This document shows, piece after piece, positions 1 to 6,999 of a stretch of DNA of 18,764 bases. Position 1 is the first letter of the stretch. Each line of letters starts with the position of its first letter. This DNA is from an uncultured Hungatella sp. (GTDB taxonomy: Bacteria > Bacillota > Clostridia > Lachnospirales > Lachnospiraceae): positions 1-18,764 of the forward strand of contig CAJUPQ010000070.1 in assembly GCA_910588505.1 (NCBI GenBank), written 5' to 3'. Under the pieces are notes generated by a model. It was not told the origin of the DNA, did no database searches, and was given only the letters and a program-made list of their open reading frames with translations. Position numbers and translations under genes: made by a program.

Positions 1-53
1 TTATTGTATTTTCAAGGTGCATAGGCACTTATTCAAGTGCGAAGTTTGAGTAA

Positions 54-338
54 ATGATAAAGACGAATTTAGCGCAGGCAGTTGATGCAACGAATGATGC
101 GGGTTTTTCCAACCTTGGACGTGTAAAGGGAACGATGACCGAGGACAATGTTTCTGGGGAAGGAATCATTTATTATGATATCCGTTTTACAGCATATCAT
201 AAGGAAAGTGAAATGAATATTTTGATAAATGCTCAACGTAGCACCACTACGCCTCCGCTTTTTCCTTTGCGCTCTCGAAAAAGCATCCTCACCGAAAATG
301 AAAGGTATTTAAATCGAGTTATACTAGAGCGTGTCTGA
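54..338 (+). pseudogene. Truncated Rpn/PD-(D/E)XK-family transposase (N-terminal piece)
   Basis: The reading frame encodes a stretch (EGIIYYDIRFTAY...INAQ) resembling the nuclease core of the PD-(D/E)XK 'Rpn-family recombination-promoting nuclease/transposase' proteins common in Lachnospiraceae, in which the segment normally reads like E-G-x-x-x-Y-D-I-R-F ... I-N-V-E-A-Q. Here the likeness stops at about residue 61 (near position 235). The rest, which is rich in Thr, Pro, Arg and Ser, is unrelated and the frame ends inside the left end of the inserted 325-500 element. Family members are roughly 250-320 residues, so only a small part survives, and the active-site region looks shortened (INAQ rather than INVEAQ). 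A small hairpin (25-40, GCACTT/AAGTGC) lies just upstream. The start is the only ATG available; no strong ribosome binding site is visible. Family call is by motif only. Confidence 0.5.
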
Positions 339-500
339 AAATTTCTGAAGGACTGTCAATATGCTGAAAATCAGCAGAAACAATACCGAAATTGGCTTGG
401 TGTATTGCCTTTAAAGTTATATAATTCCCTGGTTTTCTCTGCTGTTTTTGGTCAAATCACATCAGAACTTGTGCAATTTTTAATTTTCAAACACGCTCTA
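325..500. mobile_element. MITE-like 176-bp element with 19-bp terminal inverted repeats
   Basis: The left end TAGAGCGTGTCTGAAAATT (325-343) and the right end AATTTTCAAACACGCTCTA (482-500) are reverse complements with one mismatch. The outermost bases allow a CTAG target duplication (324-327 and 498-501) or a TA duplication inside it, which fits insertion habits of the IS5 superfamily (IS5/IS427 groups), a match made from general knowledge. The 138-bp interior has no open frame of useful length, so this is either a non-autonomous MITE or an internally deleted insertion sequence. It follows directly on the broken transposase fragment and may have helped to break that locus. Confidence 0.75.
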
Positions 501-605
501 GGCCGCCTTTAGGCGGAAACGCAACGAGCCCCTGGAAGGGGCATCCCAGACCTCCAGCAGAGCTAGTGGTTGAGCCGGCGGCCGTGATTCGAAGAACTAA
601 AAAGG
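501..605 (+). ncRNA. Stem-loop-rich stretch, possibly the 3' part of a HEARO/omega RNA
   Basis: Two clean hairpins follow each other: CCGCC-TTTA-GGCGG (503-516) and GCCCCT-GGA-AGGGGC (528-542). They are followed by a GC-rich stretch (TTGAGCCGGCGGCCGTG, 570-586) and then AACTAAAAAGGTATG. The order of elements, GC-rich hairpins then an A-rich ribosome-binding-like sequence and an ATG, reminds me of HEARO/omega RNAs that precede IscB-type nuclease genes. The ATG at 607 opens a frame of only five codons, so no nuclease gene remains. The 5' portion would have been separated by the element at 325-500. What is seen is the hairpins; the RNA family name is a guess from memory. Confidence 0.3.
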
Positions 606-786
606 TATGGGAAATAGGCAATGATATTCCGGATACCATTTCCCAGGGAGGAACAGGAAAGGGGATGATCCGCTGTTTTACCGGGTAAGGGGGGCAGAGG
701 GCTGGAGAAAGGCGGTAGTACATTCCCTGATTGGTTTATGATACGGCAGGGTAAAAACATATGGTTTCAAGTGGGCACACGGCAAC
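606..786. other. Non-coding stretch with one inverted repeat
   Basis: No convincing gene is seen on either strand. One 8-bp inverted repeat, TGGGAAAT (608-615) with ATTTCCCA (638-645), could form a hairpin. No T-run follows it, so it does not look like a terminator for the MATE gene that ends at 787 on the minus strand. Confidence 0.4.
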
Positions 787-2118
787 TTAACCTCCCATGT
801 TCCGCGAGGCCTTCCGATAGAAGAACACGGAAAGCCCCATGGCCACAGTCCACCCTACAGGCCATGCGCACCATATGCCCAGGGCGGTCTTCGTCCAGCC
901 TGGAAGAATAAAGACCAGAAGGACGCGCAAGATCAAATCCGTAAAGGTGGCAGCCATAAACTGGTTCATGGCGCTGATTCCCCGGAGGATCCCGTCTGCC
1001 GTTAACTTGGCGGATACCACAAAATAGAAAGGCGACAGAATCCATAAAAACTGTCTTCCGGTCATCAGCGCCGCCCCGGAGCCTTTCTCCATAAACAGAA
1101 GAAGCAGGTATTTTCCGAAACCAATGTAAGCGATACAGAAAGGAACGCACAGGCACCAGACCATTTTGATTCCTGCCCGGAAGCCTGCGCGGATCCGGCC
1201 GTATTGATGGGCTCCCAGGTTCTGGGCCGTATAATTGGAAATTCCGTTGCCGATGGTGGTGAAGGAGGTGATGACCATGTTGTTCAGCTTCACCGCCGCG
1301 GAATAGCCGGCCATGACCGAGGGGCCGAAGCCGTTGATGACGCTCTGGATCATGATATTGCCTACGGAGATAAAGCTTTGCTGGAAGATGCTGGGGATGG
1401 CGATGACAAGGATTTTCCCTAAAAGAAACCGGTCAAATAAGGGCGTTTTTTCCTGAACCGGGATTTTTTTCAGCCGTGTCCACACCGTCACAACAGCCAG
1501 GACGCAGCTGACTCCCTGACACAAAAACGTTGCCCAGGCAACCCCGGCCACTCCCATGTGAAATGCCGTTACAAACAGGATATCCACAGCAATATTGGAG
1601 GTGGAGGACACTGCCAGAAAGTAAAAGGGCGTCTTGGAATCCCCCAAAGCGGAGAAAATCCCCGTGGCGATATTATAAAAGAATACAAAGGGCAGGCCCC
1701 ACATATAGATATCCAGATACACCATGGAATCGGCAAAAACTTCTGCAGGTGTCCGGATCAGCCGAAGCAATGGGCCGCATCCCAAAATCCCTCCAAGCAT
1801 CAGCGCCCCGCAGAGGACGGCGCTGAAGATGCAGGCGGTGGATACGGCGGTTTTCAGCCTGCCGTAGTCCCGGGCGCCGAAGAGCTGCGAGACGATGATG
1901 GAACAGCCCATATTGCAGCCGAAGGCAAAGGCAATGAAGATCAGGGTGATTTCATAGCTGTTACCCACGGCTGCCAGGGCGTTCTCTCCGATGAACTTAC
2001 CGGCCACCAGACTGTCCGCAATGTTGTAAAGCTGTTGAAAAATGATGCTGCCGAACAAGGGAAGGCAGAACCTCCACAATACGGTTTCCGGTTTTCCCAT
2101 TGTCAAATCTTTATTCAT
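787..2118 (-). CDS. MATE-family multidrug/cation antiporter
   Basis: This 443-residue integral membrane protein has the opening typical of Firmicute MATE exporters (MNKDLTMGKPETVLWRFCLP), followed by the conserved LYNIADSLVAGKFIGENALAAVG motif at about residues 32-54. The length is normal for the family (about 440-460, 12 membrane helices in two homologous halves). MATE proteins export drugs or metabolites in exchange for H+ or Na+; the substrate cannot be told from sequence. The start at 2118 was chosen because GGGAGGT sits nine bases upstream and because it gives the family's usual N-terminus; the longer frame starting at 2202 adds 28 residues with no family likeness. A paralogue with the same opening residues lies at 5641. 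It is transcribed away from the decayed region to its right. Confidence 0.93.
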   Translation of the reverse strand: MNKDLTMGKPETVLWRFCLPLFGSIIFQQLYNIADSLVAGKFIGENALAAVGNSYEITLIFIAFAFGCNMGCSIIVSQLFGARDYGRLKTAVSTACIFSAVLCGALMLGGILGCGPLLRLIRTPAEVFADSMVYLDIYMWGLPFVFFYNIATGIFSALGDSKTPFYFLAVSSTSNIAVDILFVTAFHMGVAGVAWATFLCQGVSCVLAVVTVWTRLKKIPVQEKTPLFDRFLLGKILVIAIPSIFQQSFISVGNIMIQSVINGFGPSVMAGYSAAVKLNNMVITSFTTIGNGISNYTAQNLGAHQYGRIRAGFRAGIKMVWCLCVPFCIAYIGFGKYLLLLFMEKGSGAALMTGRQFLWILSPFYFVVSAKLTADGILRGISAMNQFMAATFTDLILRVLLVFILPGWTKTALGIWCAWPVGWTVAMGLSVFFYRKASRNMGG

Positions 2119-2190
2119 AAAATTATACCTCCCATGGATGCAAAGTAGGCTTCTGCCCTTTGCTTCCTCTTTACATCTGTTTGAAACCCT

Positions 2191-2196
2191 ATTATA
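2191..2196 (-). promoter_or_regulatory. Candidate -10 box for the MATE gene
   Basis: TATAAT is read on the minus strand, about 70 bases upstream of the chosen MATE start. The region 17-18 bases further upstream is AT-rich without a good TTGACA match, so this is only a candidate. Confidence 0.3.
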
Positions 2197-2307
2197 ATAC
2201 ATTTCTTAGATATGAAAAATGTATATTTTATATCGGAGGAATATAAAAAATATATGATTTATCATGTTATGGAACAATTGAAACTGATATAAAAGCAGGA
2301 ACCTGAT

Positions 2308-2751
2308 ATGACATTGATGGAATTGAAAGAGCAGCTGAAGGGGAAGTACCCTGCCGGCAGCGCAAAGCAGCTGGAGAAACTGGAAAGGGAACTGTGATTC
2401 GCGGATTTTGACAGCCAAACCGCCCTGGAACTGGGCAGCCGGATGGTGCGTTTATCCCGAAAATACGGGGAAGGGATTGCGGTCCGGATCATGCGGGAAT
2501 CGGACGGAATGGCTGTTTTCCAATATGTGGAAGACGACAGAGCGCGGAGAAATCTGGATTTTGCCATGAAAAAGCGGAATGCGGTATTAAAAACAGGGCA
2601 CTGCAGCCTGTGGGCCATGGTGTGGAAGCAGACTCATGGCGGCCCGTCCTCTGATGTGGCGGCAATTGCCTGGATCCCGGGCTTTTCTTTTGCGACGTGC
2701 AGGGCGTTTTCTAAAAGAAAATTGGCGATTGACAGTCACCATGCTCTATGA
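2308..2751 (+). pseudogene. UPF0303 / haem-degrading-domain protein, disrupted
   Basis: The frame from ATG 2308 reads MTLMELKEQLKGKYPAGSAK and then meets an in-frame TGA at 2395-2397. The same frame continues FADFDSQTALELGSRMVRLS ... GIAVRIMRESDGMAVFQYVEDDRARRNLDFAMKKRNAVLKTGHCSLW. This matches the order of conserved features in the UPF0303 (GlcG/HbpS-like, 'haem-degrading domain') family: the F-D-x-x-x-A-L-x-L-G motif, the I-A-V-x-I strand, the R-R/N-x-x-x-x-K-R-x-x-V helix and the G-H-x-S motif. After about position 2640 the likeness is lost, so the C-terminal glycine-rich part is missing or scrambled. A premature stop plus a lost C-terminus points to a pseudogene. Selenocysteine readthrough is not expected for this family. 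Confidence 0.7.
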
Positions 2752-2797
2752 TATGCTGTATAAAACAGAACATATGTTTGCAAAGGGAGATGAGAAT

Positions 2798-3115
2798 ATG
2801 GGTTGGACGTTTACGGAGATTGTCAATGCGTTTCAGGGGTATATCAAAGGGAGTAAATACATAGATGTCTGCCATACAAAGTTTGGATATGTGATCCTTC
2901 ATTATGATCCGGCTGCAGGTGATTTCGCCTATATACCGGAGGTTATTGAAACACCGGAAGAACTGCTCCAATGTCTGAAGGAGGAGATCGTCATGGATGT
3001 CCTGCAGGACACGGAACATGATCTGGAGGATGCGACAGAAGCAGAACTGACGGAAATAGAGGCTATGACAGAGAAATATATGACAATATTAGAAGGAATG
3101 AAACCTGCTGTCTGA
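2798..3115 (+). CDS. Small acidic protein of unknown function
   Basis: This 105-residue protein starts MGWTFTEIVNAFQGYIKGSK; GGGAGA lies about eight bases upstream of the ATG. It has a compact, possibly beta-rich middle (YIDVCHTKFGYVILHYDPAAG) and an acidic helical C-terminal half (about residues 52-98) with many Glu and Asp and an ELTEIEAMTEKYMTILEGM stretch that could form a coiled coil. No membrane segment or signal peptide is seen. I do not recognise the family. Its 3' end abuts the truncated flippase fragment on the opposite strand, and both neighbours are pseudogenes, so it may be a survivor of a larger decayed locus. Coding is supported by the ribosome binding site and a composition typical of a soluble protein. 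Confidence 0.6.
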   Translation: MGWTFTEIVNAFQGYIKGSKYIDVCHTKFGYVILHYDPAAGDFAYIPEVIETPEELLQCLKEEIVMDVLQDTEHDLEDATEAELTEIEAMTEKYMTILEGMKPAV

Positions 3116-3117
3116 TA

Positions 3118-3420
3118 AAGGCGGCCAGGGCTATGCTTAAGGTGAGGGAGATCACAAGACCTGTTCGGAAGATCTGTTTTTCTTTCTGAACATCAGCGGC
3201 AACGAAACGGGATATGGCGGTCTGGATGGAGCCGGCGCGCAGGGCGAAGCAGATGCCGTAGACAGGATGGACCATATTGAAGATGCCAAGACCTTCCGCC
3301 CCGATGGTCCGGGACAGGAATATACGGTAGAAAATCCCCCGGCAGCCTGGCGGCAAAGCCGGCGGCGGTGAGAAGGAGGGTGCTGGCGATGAGTGTGTTT
3401 TTTTTGAAAAAATCGGTCAT
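3118..3420 (-). pseudogene. SpoVB/MviN-like polysaccharide flippase, N-terminal fragment with frameshift
   Basis: On the minus strand, ATG 3420 begins MTDFFKKNTLIASTLLLTAAGFAARL. After one frame change the reading continues GIFYRIFLSRTIGAEGLGIF, then NMVHPVYGICFAL, IQTAISRFVAADVQKEKQ and LVISLTLSIALA. This order is that of the first three membrane segments of the SpoVB/MviN (MATE-like, MOP) lipid-linked polysaccharide flippases, in which R-I-x-L-S-R-x-x-G-x-E-G-L-G is a hallmark. The frame change falls at a run of five C on the plus strand (3336-3340), consistent with a one-base slippage. The gene stops being recognisable at about 3118, where the neighbouring unknown gene ends. A full-length protein would be about 450-550 residues, so roughly 400 are missing. 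Confidence 0.8.
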
Positions 3421-3524
3421 GGATGCTCCAGTAAAAAGGGTATTGGTATAACGTATGAGCGGGAAAAGAGGGGTAGAACGGAGCAGAAAAGATTTGCCAT
3501 CCAAAGCAGAAATTCCATCGTACA

Positions 3525-3554
3525 TTGGACAAATAAAAGATTTTCGTTTATAGT
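3525..3554 (+). promoter_or_regulatory. Sigma-A-type promoter ahead of the hydratase/uxu remnant
   Basis: TTGGAC (3525-3530) and TATAGT (3549-3554) are separated by 18 bases, about 33 bases upstream of the TTG start of the hydratase fragment. It appears to be the native promoter of the lost catabolic operon and may still drive transcription through the fused fragments. Confidence 0.55.
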
Positions 3555-3586
3555 ATTTGTAAATTATTAACCAGGAGGTGGATACA

Positions 3587-3829
3587 TTGATATCACTGTA
3601 TGAAGGCGGAGTTTATCTGGTTAGGGGCACGGAGCTTATCCCTGAAAAGGAAAGGGACAGGGTAAAGGTTCTGACAGGACGAGAGGCGGACAGGGCGGCG
3701 AAGAAGAAGGAGACCATCGCGTATTCTATATTGCAGGCACACAACACATCTGATGATATGGAGCATCTGAAGTTCCGTTTTGATTCTATGGCATCTCATG
3801 ACATTTCGTTGGTACGGGGAAGGCAATGA
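3587..3829 (+). pseudogene. Aconitase-family hydratase, N-terminal fragment
   Basis: The fragment reads ISLYEGGVYLVRGTELIPE ... KKKETIAYSILQAHNTSDDM ... LKFRFDSMASHDI, which I recognise as the first 70-odd residues of the aconitase-superfamily hydratases (YbhJ-like) found in Lachnospiraceae. In these the next residues would be an I-x-x-T-A-R-A-S-G-type motif. The start is taken as TTG 3587 because AGGAGG (3573-3578) lies eight bases upstream; the GTG at 3578 overlaps the ribosome binding site. Homology ends at SHDI (about 3805). The sequence then becomes the uxuA gene in another frame, giving nonsense residues and a stop at 3829. The full protein is about 650-750 residues, so nine tenths are gone. 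Confidence 0.65.
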
Positions 3830-4457
3830 CAGTATCACGCCTCAGCAGATCAAGCAGATCCCGGGGGTGACCGGGCTGGTGTGGGCCCTGCACGACAAAC
3901 AGGCAGGTGAGGTTTGGACCGTGGAGGAGATCGAGGAAGCCCGCAGGCAGATTGAGGGAGCCGGTTTTCATATGGAGGTGGTGGAGAGCGTCAATGTCCA
4001 CGACGACATTAAGATCGGGCTGCCTACCAGGGACGGGTATATTGAAAATTACAAGGAGACCCTTAGGAATCTGGCCAGGTTTGGCGTCAAGGTGGTTACC
4101 TACAATTTTATGCCGATCTTTGACTGGACACGGACCGATCTGTTCCATCCCATGGGAGACGGTTCCACGGCTTTGTTCTATGAAAAGTACAAGATTCAGG
4201 ACGACTATAAGGAGATGGCCAGGTATATTTTGGAGAATCTCCACGGCATGACATTCCCCGGCTGGGAGCCAGAGCGCATGGCCCAGCTGGATGAGCTGTT
4301 TGAGAAATACCGCCCGGTTACAAAGGAGAAGTTGTGGGAGAATCTGAAATATTTCCTGGAGGCAGTGATGCCTGTGTGCCATGAGACGGGGATCAAGCTG
4401 GCGATCCATCAGGACGAATTTTCCGCATCTTTCCGGCCGTGGTGTGTCAGCGGCTGA
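3798..4457 (+). pseudogene. uxuA: Mannonate dehydratase, C-terminally truncated
   Basis: From ATG 3798 the sequence reads MTFRWYGEGNDSITPQQIKQ, then GVTGLVWALHDKQAGEVW, VVESVNVHDDIKIGLPTRDG, YIENYKETLRNLARFGVKVV and YNFMPIFDWTRTDLFHPMGDGSTA, a near-perfect series of UxuA signatures. UxuA removes water from D-mannonate to give 2-keto-3-deoxygluconate in hexuronate breakdown. Family likeness ends at LAIHQD (about 4417), where the intact protein would go on with P-D-D-P-P and a metal-binding second half, about 150 residues in all. What follows is uxuB in another frame, with a stop at 4455. The start codon lies inside the preceding hydratase fragment, and CATGACATT is shared by both genes at the joint. 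No independent ribosome binding site is seen. It cannot be active. Confidence 0.88.
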
Positions 4458-5191
4458 TCGAGCGGGGCGACATGGACACGGGGATCGTGTGCTGCGAGGG
4501 GTATGACGATGAGATCATCACCAAATGCTTCCGTCCTTACGACAATCTGACCATTGCGGTGACCCTTAACCCGGACGGAAAGCTGGACAAGGAGATCGTG
4601 GCTTCCATGTCCGACAGCCTGACCATGGCCTATGACAGCGAGCAGGTGGCAGGGGTGATGAAGGAGCCTTCTTTGCAGATGGTGTCCTTTACGATCACGG
4701 AAAAAGGGTATTCTTTAAGAAACGCGGATCATCAGCTGTTTTCTGCCGTGGCTGCGGATATGGAAGCAGGGCCCAAGGGCTGCAAGACTTTTATGGCCCG
4801 GCTGACGGCCATGTGCATTGAGCGTGGGCGGGCCTGCAAAAAGCCTCTTTCCCTGGTCAGCATGGATAATTGTTCCCACAACGGGGAGAAGCTTAAGGCG
4901 GCTGTTATGGAGATCGCCGGGGCATGGCGGGATAAGGGGCTGATCACGGACGAGGATCACAGGTATCTGGAGGAGAAGATCGCCTTCCCGTGGACCATGA
5001 TCGACAAGATCACGCCCCGCCCCCATCCGGTGGTGGAAGAGCAGCTGACCGGGGACGGGGTAGAAGGCATCAGTCCGTTCGTGACCTCCAAGCACACGTA
5101 TGTAGCGCCTTTTGTCAACGCTGAGAAGCCTCAGTATCTGGTTATTGAAGATCAGTTTCCCTTTTGTGATGCCGGGCTTGATCCAACTTAA
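4418..5191 (+). pseudogene. uxuB: Fructuronate reductase / mannitol dehydrogenase family, internal fragment
   Basis: Reading from 4418 in the frame that ends at 5191: IFRIFPAVVCQRLIERGDMD, then LQMVSFTITEKGYSLRNAD, LSLVSMDNCSHNGEKLKAAV, FPWTMIDKITPRPHPVVEEQ and VTSKHTYVAPFVNAEKPQYL. These are the consecutive signatures of the mannitol dehydrogenase/fructuronate reductase family (SMDNxxxNG, FPxTMIDKITPR). UxuB reduces D-fructuronate to D-mannonate, the step just before UxuA. About 40 N-terminal residues, including the nucleotide-binding start, are missing. The C-terminal catalytic half is also missing after VIEDQFP (about 5160), replaced by a short unrelated tail CDAGLDPT. The usual length is about 530 residues; about 250 remain. 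An internal ATG at 4472 has no ribosome binding site. Confidence 0.87.
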
Positions 5192-5244
5192 TGAATTTCC
5201 ATCTGCTGCGTTGGTTTGTCCTTTCCTTGGCAGGGCAACTATGG

Positions 5245-5250
5245 TATGAT
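5245..5250 (+). promoter_or_regulatory. Extended -10 promoter of the monooxygenase-MATE-dehydrogenase operon
   Basis: TATGAT is preceded by TGG (5242-5244), the TGn extension, and lies about 55 bases upstream of the first gene. The -35 region with correct spacing (5222-5227, TTTCCT) is poor, as is common for extended -10 promoters. Confidence 0.45.
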
Positions 5251-5304
5251 AAAGGGGTACTTGAGATCGGAACGATCAGGAAGAAAAAACGGAGGGAGAC
5301 AGAC

Positions 5305-5637
5305 ATGAGTATTATTGTGAATATTTATTACACAGGCACAGGGGGCAATGCCAGGAAGTTTGCCCAGGAGATGGAGGACAGCGGGGTTGCCCAAAGGATC
5401 CGCCAGGAGGAGGGGAACTTAAGATACGAGTATTTCTTTCCCATGGCAGACCCGGAGACCGTGCTTTTGATCGACGGGTGGAAAGACCAGCAGGCCATCG
5501 ACAGGCATCACGCCTCGCCGATGATGGAGACGATCACCAGGCTGCGGGAAAAATACGACCTGCACATGAAAGTAGAGCGGTATGTGTCGGATGAGGGCGG
5601 GATACCGGAGTCGGACAGCCGTTTTATCAAGGAGTAA
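5305..5637 (+). CDS. ABM-superfamily (antibiotic biosynthesis monooxygenase / YgiN-like) protein
   Basis: This 110-residue protein starts MSIIVNIYYTGTGGNARKFA and contains the ferredoxin-like dimeric alpha-beta barrel pattern of the ABM family: an opening strand, a helix (RKFAQEMEDSGVAQRIRQ), the E-G-N-L-R-Y-E-Y-F-F strand, the LLIDGWKDQQAIDRHHASPM segment, and a final strand ending HMKVERYVS. The W-x-D/S-x-x-A-x-x-x-H-x-x-S motif is typical. Members act on quinones or aromatic compounds, or as small-molecule sensors; the exact reaction cannot be read here. The start at 5305 was chosen for the GGAGGGAGA ribosome binding site and because the longer frame has no family likeness upstream. It is the first gene of an operon; the MATE gene begins three bases after its stop. 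Confidence 0.85.
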   Translation: MSIIVNIYYTGTGGNARKFAQEMEDSGVAQRIRQEEGNLRYEYFFPMADPETVLLIDGWKDQQAIDRHHASPMMETITRLREKYDLHMKVERYVSDEGGIPESDSRFIKE

Positions 5638-5640
5638 GGT

Positions 5641-6984
5641 ATGAACAAAGATCTGACCAAAGGTCCGGTCATGGGGTCCATGCTGCTTTTTTCTGTCCCC
5701 ATGATACTGGGGAATCTTTTGCAGCAGTGCTACAACATAGCGGACACGCTGATCGTGGGAAAGTTTCTGGGGAAAAACGCCCTGGCGGCCGTAGGGTCCT
5801 CGTTTACCCTGATGACTTTTCTCACTTCCATCCTTCTGGGGCTGTGCATGGGCAGCGGGGCGCTGTTTTCCATCCGCTTCGGCCAGAAGGACGAGGAGGG
5901 GCTGACAGAGAGCATCCGGGCTTCTTTTCTACTCATCGGGGCGGCCGCTGTTTTCCTCAATGCGCTGGCATTTGCCTGCCTGGATCTTATCCGGGTCTTT
6001 CTGCAGGTGCCGGATGAGGTGTGGGGCGCTATGCGGGCCTATTTGCTGGTAATCTTCGGCGGGATCATGGCTACGTTTTTGTATAATTATTTCGCGTCCT
6101 ACCTTCGGGCCGTGGGCAACTCCGTTGTGCCGCTTATTTTTCTGGCAGTCTCGGCGGTTTTGAATATCCTTATGGATCTGTGGTTTGTGCTGGGACTAAA
6201 ACGGGGAGTGGCCGGGGCGGCGGAGGCTACGGTGATCGCCCAGTATGTCTCCGGCATAGGGATCGCCCTTTATGCCGTAAAAAGGTGTCCCCAGGTAAGG
6301 GCCGTGTACCGGGGGAAACGGGTAAAGTGGAGCTGCGTGAAAAAGATTGCCGGATTTTCCATCCTTACCTGTGTCCAGCAGTCGGTGATGAACCTGGGCA
6401 TCCTGATGGTCCAGGGGCTGGTCAACAGCTTTGGGCCCACGGTCATGGCGGCTTTTGCGGCTGCGGTAAAGATCGACGCGTTCGCCTATATGCCGGTGCA
6501 GGATTTCGGCAACGCGTTTTCCACGTTTATTGCCCAGAATTACGGGGCGAAAAAGGCGGACCGGATCCGCCGGGGGCTTAAAGGCGCGGTTTTGGTGTCT
6601 ATGGGGTTCTGTGTGGCGGTGTCCGGGCTGGTGTGGGTATTTGCCCGTCCCCTGATGGCCATGTTTATTGAGGCAGGGGAAGGGGAGACGATCCTGGAGG
6701 GAGTCCGGTATCTGAGGATTGAGGGGGCTTTTTACTGCGGGATCGGCTGTCTGTTTTTGCTTTACGGGCTGTACCGGGCTCTGGGCAGGCCGGGGATGAG
6801 CGTGGTGCTTACGGTGATTTCCCTTGGCACCAGGGTGGCGTTGGCCTATGGGCTGTCCGCGTCGCCTTTTTTGGGGGTAACGGGTATCTGGTGGTCAGTG
6901 CCTATCGGGTGGTTTTTAGCGGACGTGGTTGGGATCGCCTATTATGGAGTCAAAAGAAAGCAGCTGCTTTCCTGGGATCAATAG
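5641..6984 (+). CDS. MATE-family efflux transporter
   Basis: This 447-residue, 12-helix protein opens MNKDLTKGPVMGSMLLFSVP, with LQQCYNIADTLIVGKFLGKN and ALAAVGSS at about residues 27-54, the family hallmark. A second copy of the half-motif occurs near 250-285 (LGILMVQGLVNSFGPTVMAA). It exports drugs or metabolites in exchange for cations; the substrate is unknown. Translation is probably coupled to the ABM gene: AAGGAGTAAGGTATG contains the upstream gene's stop and this gene's ribosome binding site. The dehydrogenase follows after 15 bases, so export and enzymatic conversion of a common compound is a reasonable inference. It is a paralogue, not a duplicate, of the MATE at 787-2118: the N-termini agree but the rest is diverged. 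Confidence 0.94.
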   Translation: MNKDLTKGPVMGSMLLFSVPMILGNLLQQCYNIADTLIVGKFLGKNALAAVGSSFTLMTFLTSILLGLCMGSGALFSIRFGQKDEEGLTESIRASFLLIGAAAVFLNALAFACLDLIRVFLQVPDEVWGAMRAYLLVIFGGIMATFLYNYFASYLRAVGNSVVPLIFLAVSAVLNILMDLWFVLGLKRGVAGAAEATVIAQYVSGIGIALYAVKRCPQVRAVYRGKRVKWSCVKKIAGFSILTCVQQSVMNLGILMVQGLVNSFGPTVMAAFAAAVKIDAFAYMPVQDFGNAFSTFIAQNYGAKKADRIRRGLKGAVLVSMGFCVAVSGLVWVFARPLMAMFIEAGEGETILEGVRYLRIEGAFYCGIGCLFLLYGLYRALGRPGMSVVLTVISLGTRVALAYGLSASPFLGVTGIWWSVPIGWFLADVVGIAYYGVKRKQLLSWDQ

Positions 6985-6999
6985 AGGAGGTTATAAAGA

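Noticed and set aside
501..605. tRNA or group II intron domain
   Set aside because: No cloverleaf with TTCGA/CCA features and no domain V hairpin pattern with downstream bulged A were found.
1558..2148. A 196-codon plus-strand frame opposite the first MATE gene
   Set aside because: Shadow frame: the minus strand carries the MATE signature and a good ribosome binding site.
2395..2397. Selenocysteine codon in the UPF0303-like gene
   Set aside because: The family has no known selenoprotein members, no convincing SECIS-type hairpin follows the TGA, and the C-terminus is degraded anyway.
4439..5191. Shortened but functional uxuB beginning at an internal start
   Set aside because: No ribosome binding site precedes the internal starts, the nucleotide-binding N-terminus is absent and the catalytic C-terminal half is missing.
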